NCBI GenBank assembly: GCA_018672815.1
Contig: JABHDX010000114.1
Coordinates: 1 to 5,495, forward strand
Direction of reading: 5' to 3'
DNA from: Gammaproteobacteria bacterium
GTDB lineage: Bacteria > Pseudomonadota > Gammaproteobacteria > UBA11654
DNA length: 5,495 nucleotides
Numbering within the stretch: the first letter of the stretch is position 1; the number at the start of each line of letters is the position of its first letter. The translations under genes were made by a program, and so were the position numbers. A model generated the notes under the pieces. That model made no database searches. It saw only the letters and a list, made by a program, of their open reading frames with translations, and was not told the DNA's origin. Below are positions 3,951 through 5,495 of this stretch, in pieces.

Positions 3951-5376
3951 TCTCTATTAGTTCATTAGACCGAATAGATTCAAGAGGGTCTTGCTCGACA
4001 ATATCTTTACTTACTTCATTTAGCCAAGATTCATCTTCATACCAAAGCCATTCAAAAAGCCCAATATATCTTTTTCCATCTTCATCAACGATAGACTTAT
4101 TTATTTCACAATGTATTGCCCATAGTTGTTTACTCATTTTCTCAATGTCAGCTGAAGAATACCTACGAGTAATATCTTTTTTGTGATTAACCAAAGCTTT
4201 TATGTCTTGTGTGCTGATGCTCTCATATTTCAAGTTAACTGTTCCATCGTGATTCTTTGTAGTTCCTAGTAATACTTTGGCTTTTTGTTCGGCTAAGATA
4301 ATAAAAGCATTTCTAAAATCATGTGCTGAGAAAGCAGAATTGGTGTTTGCATGTTGTTTAATTTTAGCAATTGTCTTTCTTGCATCTTTAAAATAACCAT
4401 CTTGACCTCTGCCATTGAATACAAAATCACTTTCAATGCCATCTACTCTCTGTCTGACAGCTCTGTTATTTAGAATGTTGTGAGTCAAAGGAGTAATGGC
4501 TTGTGTTAGAGGTTGTCCTGTCTTAGTTTGATAGAAAGTATATGTACCTGCATCTAAATCAATATTATTCCATTTCAGATTTGAGAGTTCATTAGATCTT
4601 GTGCCTGTTGCAAGTTTAAAAAGTATCCAATCTTTTGCTACGTCAGGTAGTTTATTTTCTTTTCCTAAGTGGAGCAGGGCATTCAAAAAATCACCTAATA
4701 CATCATCTTTTAGAGTTGTTTCCTTAGGTGGACTCTTATATCTGCTGATTAGTGACTCTACCTTAGGTATGGGATTATCATTGGCATCAACAACATCTAA
4801 TGCTACTGCCTGATTAAAGCAATTCTTCAGTACTGAAAAGCCAATATCTGTTGCTCTTGGTTTGTTGCTTCCTTGCCTGTACCAAGTTGCAATTTCTATA
4901 GCAGTAATATCTTTAATGGGTTTGTTAGCAAAAACAGATAAAACATTATTTAGTTTGTTTCGATAATCATTTACTGTTTTTTTACTTCTATCCTTTAAGC
5001 TTATAAAGCTATCCAACATTTCAGTAATAGTATGACTTTCTAACTTAGCTTTTTCTTTTGCTAGTTGTGGATTAATACCTTGTGAGATTTGTGTAATTAA
5101 CTCTGTAGCTTTAGTTCTTGCAGCTTTAGCTGTGTATTTATTGCAAGAACCAATACTGATGGACTTTAACTTACCAACACCAAGTTCTCTTACTCTGACT
5201 CCATAAGTTTTTGTTCCTCCATCTCTTACTCTTATGAAGAAACCTTTTAGATTTGTATCTCTAAAGTAGTAATCTTTATTCTTATCTTTGAGTTTACTAG
5301 CAGTAGTAGAATTAATAACACCAACTCTATTAAAACTTCGATTTAACTTGATTACTTTGTTAGATTTTTCACTCAT
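3934..5376 (-). CDS. int: P4-type tyrosine recombinase (integrase)
   Basis: A complete site-specific recombinase of 480 residues from the chosen start, expected to integrate and excise a genomic island or prophage. An N-terminal DUF4102-like arm-binding domain (about 20-105: FRDTNLKGFFIRVRDGGTKT, then AKAARTKATELITQISQGINP) is followed by a core-binding helical domain (about 110-195) and the catalytic domain. Catalytic residues are complete: Arg260 (ATGTRSNEL), Lys285 (QTKTGQP), His352 and Arg355 (AHDFR), His398 (VNHKKD) and the nucleophile Tyr406 (TRRYSS). About 74 residues follow the tyrosine. The frame opens at 5397, but those extra codons (MYHRCTT) read straight through the TGGTACAC repeats, so I prefer the ATG at 5376, encoding MSEKSNK. 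The ribosome site is weak. Repeats directly upstream suggest arm sites or self-regulation. Integrases of this type usually start close to the element boundary, so an attachment site is expected to the right. Confidence 0.93.
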   Translation of the reverse strand: MSEKSNKVIKLNRSFNRVGVINSTTASKLKDKNKDYYFRDTNLKGFFIRVRDGGTKTYGVRVRELGVGKLKSISIGSCNKYTAKAARTKATELITQISQGINPQLAKEKAKLESHTITEMLDSFISLKDRSKKTVNDYRNKLNNVLSVFANKPIKDITAIEIATWYRQGSNKPRATDIGFSVLKNCFNQAVALDVVDANDNPIPKVESLISRYKSPPKETTLKDDVLGDFLNALLHLGKENKLPDVAKDWILFKLATGTRSNELSNLKWNNIDLDAGTYTFYQTKTGQPLTQAITPLTHNILNNRAVRQRVDGIESDFVFNGRGQDGYFKDARKTIAKIKQHANTNSAFSAHDFRNAFIILAEQKAKVLLGTTKNHDGTVNLKYESISTQDIKALVNHKKDITRRYSSADIEKMSKQLWAIHCEINKSIVDEDGKRYIGLFEWLWYEDESWLNEVSKDIVEQDPLESIRSNELIEKTKSS

Positions 5377-5378
5377 AG

Positions 5379-5437
5379 TGGTACACCTATGGTACACATA
5401 AAGTAAGAATAATCAATATGGTACACATATGGTACAC
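5379..5437. repeat. Four phased TGGTACAC repeats upstream of the integrase (candidate arm-type sites)
   Basis: TGGTACAC occurs at 5379-5386, 5390-5397, 5419-5426 and 5430-5437. Within each pair the starts are 11 bp apart, and the two pairs are 40 bp apart, so all copies fall on roughly one face of the helix. I did not find the octamer elsewhere in the window. Such phased sites beside a DUF4102-type integrase fit arm-type binding sites for its N-terminal domain, or an operator controlling it. Confidence 0.65.
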
Positions 5438-5495
5438 ATAGAACAATGCCCTGAAAGTACTATATAATATAGAAAGTTATTAATTAAAAAAAAGA
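5438..5495. promoter_or_regulatory. AT-rich region upstream of the integrase (possible promoter / attachment flank)
   Basis: It contains a short AT palindrome (CTATATAATATAG, around 5460-5472) and an A-run at the window edge. On the minus strand TATTAT could be a -10 for the integrase, but any -35 would lie at or beyond the edge. No tRNA end is recognisable in the visible part. Confidence 0.25.

Noticed and set aside
3944..4186. 80-codon plus-strand frame opposite the integrase
   Set aside because: Serine-rich shadow of the integrase C-terminus.
4601..4813. 70-codon plus-strand frame opposite the integrase
   Set aside because: Shadow of the integrase core and catalytic region; no independent evidence.
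5377..5397. Upstream integrase start adding MYHRCTT
   Set aside because: These codons read through the TGGTACAC repeats; the next ATG at 5376 gives a normal integrase N-terminus.
1..5495. CRISPR array, tRNA or rRNA
   Set aside because: No regularly spaced repeat-spacer pattern and no cloverleaf or conserved rRNA stretch seen on either strand.

Overview
The window is AT-rich DNA that looks like the accessory region of a low-GC Gram-negative bacterium, most likely a proteobacterium. The evidence is a lipobox-type tiny lipoprotein, an integrase with the DUF4102-type arm domain common on proteobacterial islands, and a small beta-class carbonic anhydrase. No rRNA, tRNA or core host gene is present, so finer taxonomy cannot be given. 

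Layout, left to right. The C-terminal end of an unknown gene (+) stops at 161. Facing it is a decayed C-terminal fragment of a tyrosine recombinase (-, 193..378). Next comes a 464-residue protein (-, 402..1796) whose motifs resemble the palm of family A DNA polymerases and single-subunit RNA polymerases; it is probably the replication protein of a mobile element. An unusual repeat-built region (1797..2066) separates it from a rightward pair: a 24-codon lipoprotein (2067..2141) and an anchored secreted protein of 170 residues (2170..2682). This pair lies in a 724-bp unit bounded by the same sequences that bound a 112-bp mini-unit immediately to its left. The pattern suggests tandem cassettes, or a tandem duplication whose first copy has collapsed. 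After that come a two-helix membrane protein (2790..3023), an AT-rich gap of about 300 bp, a beta-carbonic anhydrase (3331..3900), a probable bidirectional terminator, and a complete P4-type integrase (-, 3934..5376). Just upstream of the integrase start are four phased TGGTACAC repeats that look like recombinase arm sites or an operator. 

Interpretation. The right part looks like the integrase end of an integrative element, with the attachment site probably to the right of the repeats or just beyond the window. The polymerase-like gene and the recombinase fragment of a different family may be the replication and integration module of the same element or the remains of an older one. The lipoprotein, anchored protein, membrane protein and carbonic anhydrase would then be cargo or trapped host genes. 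The least explained signals are the repeated junctions at 1864, 1976 and 2700, and the polymerase-like protein.
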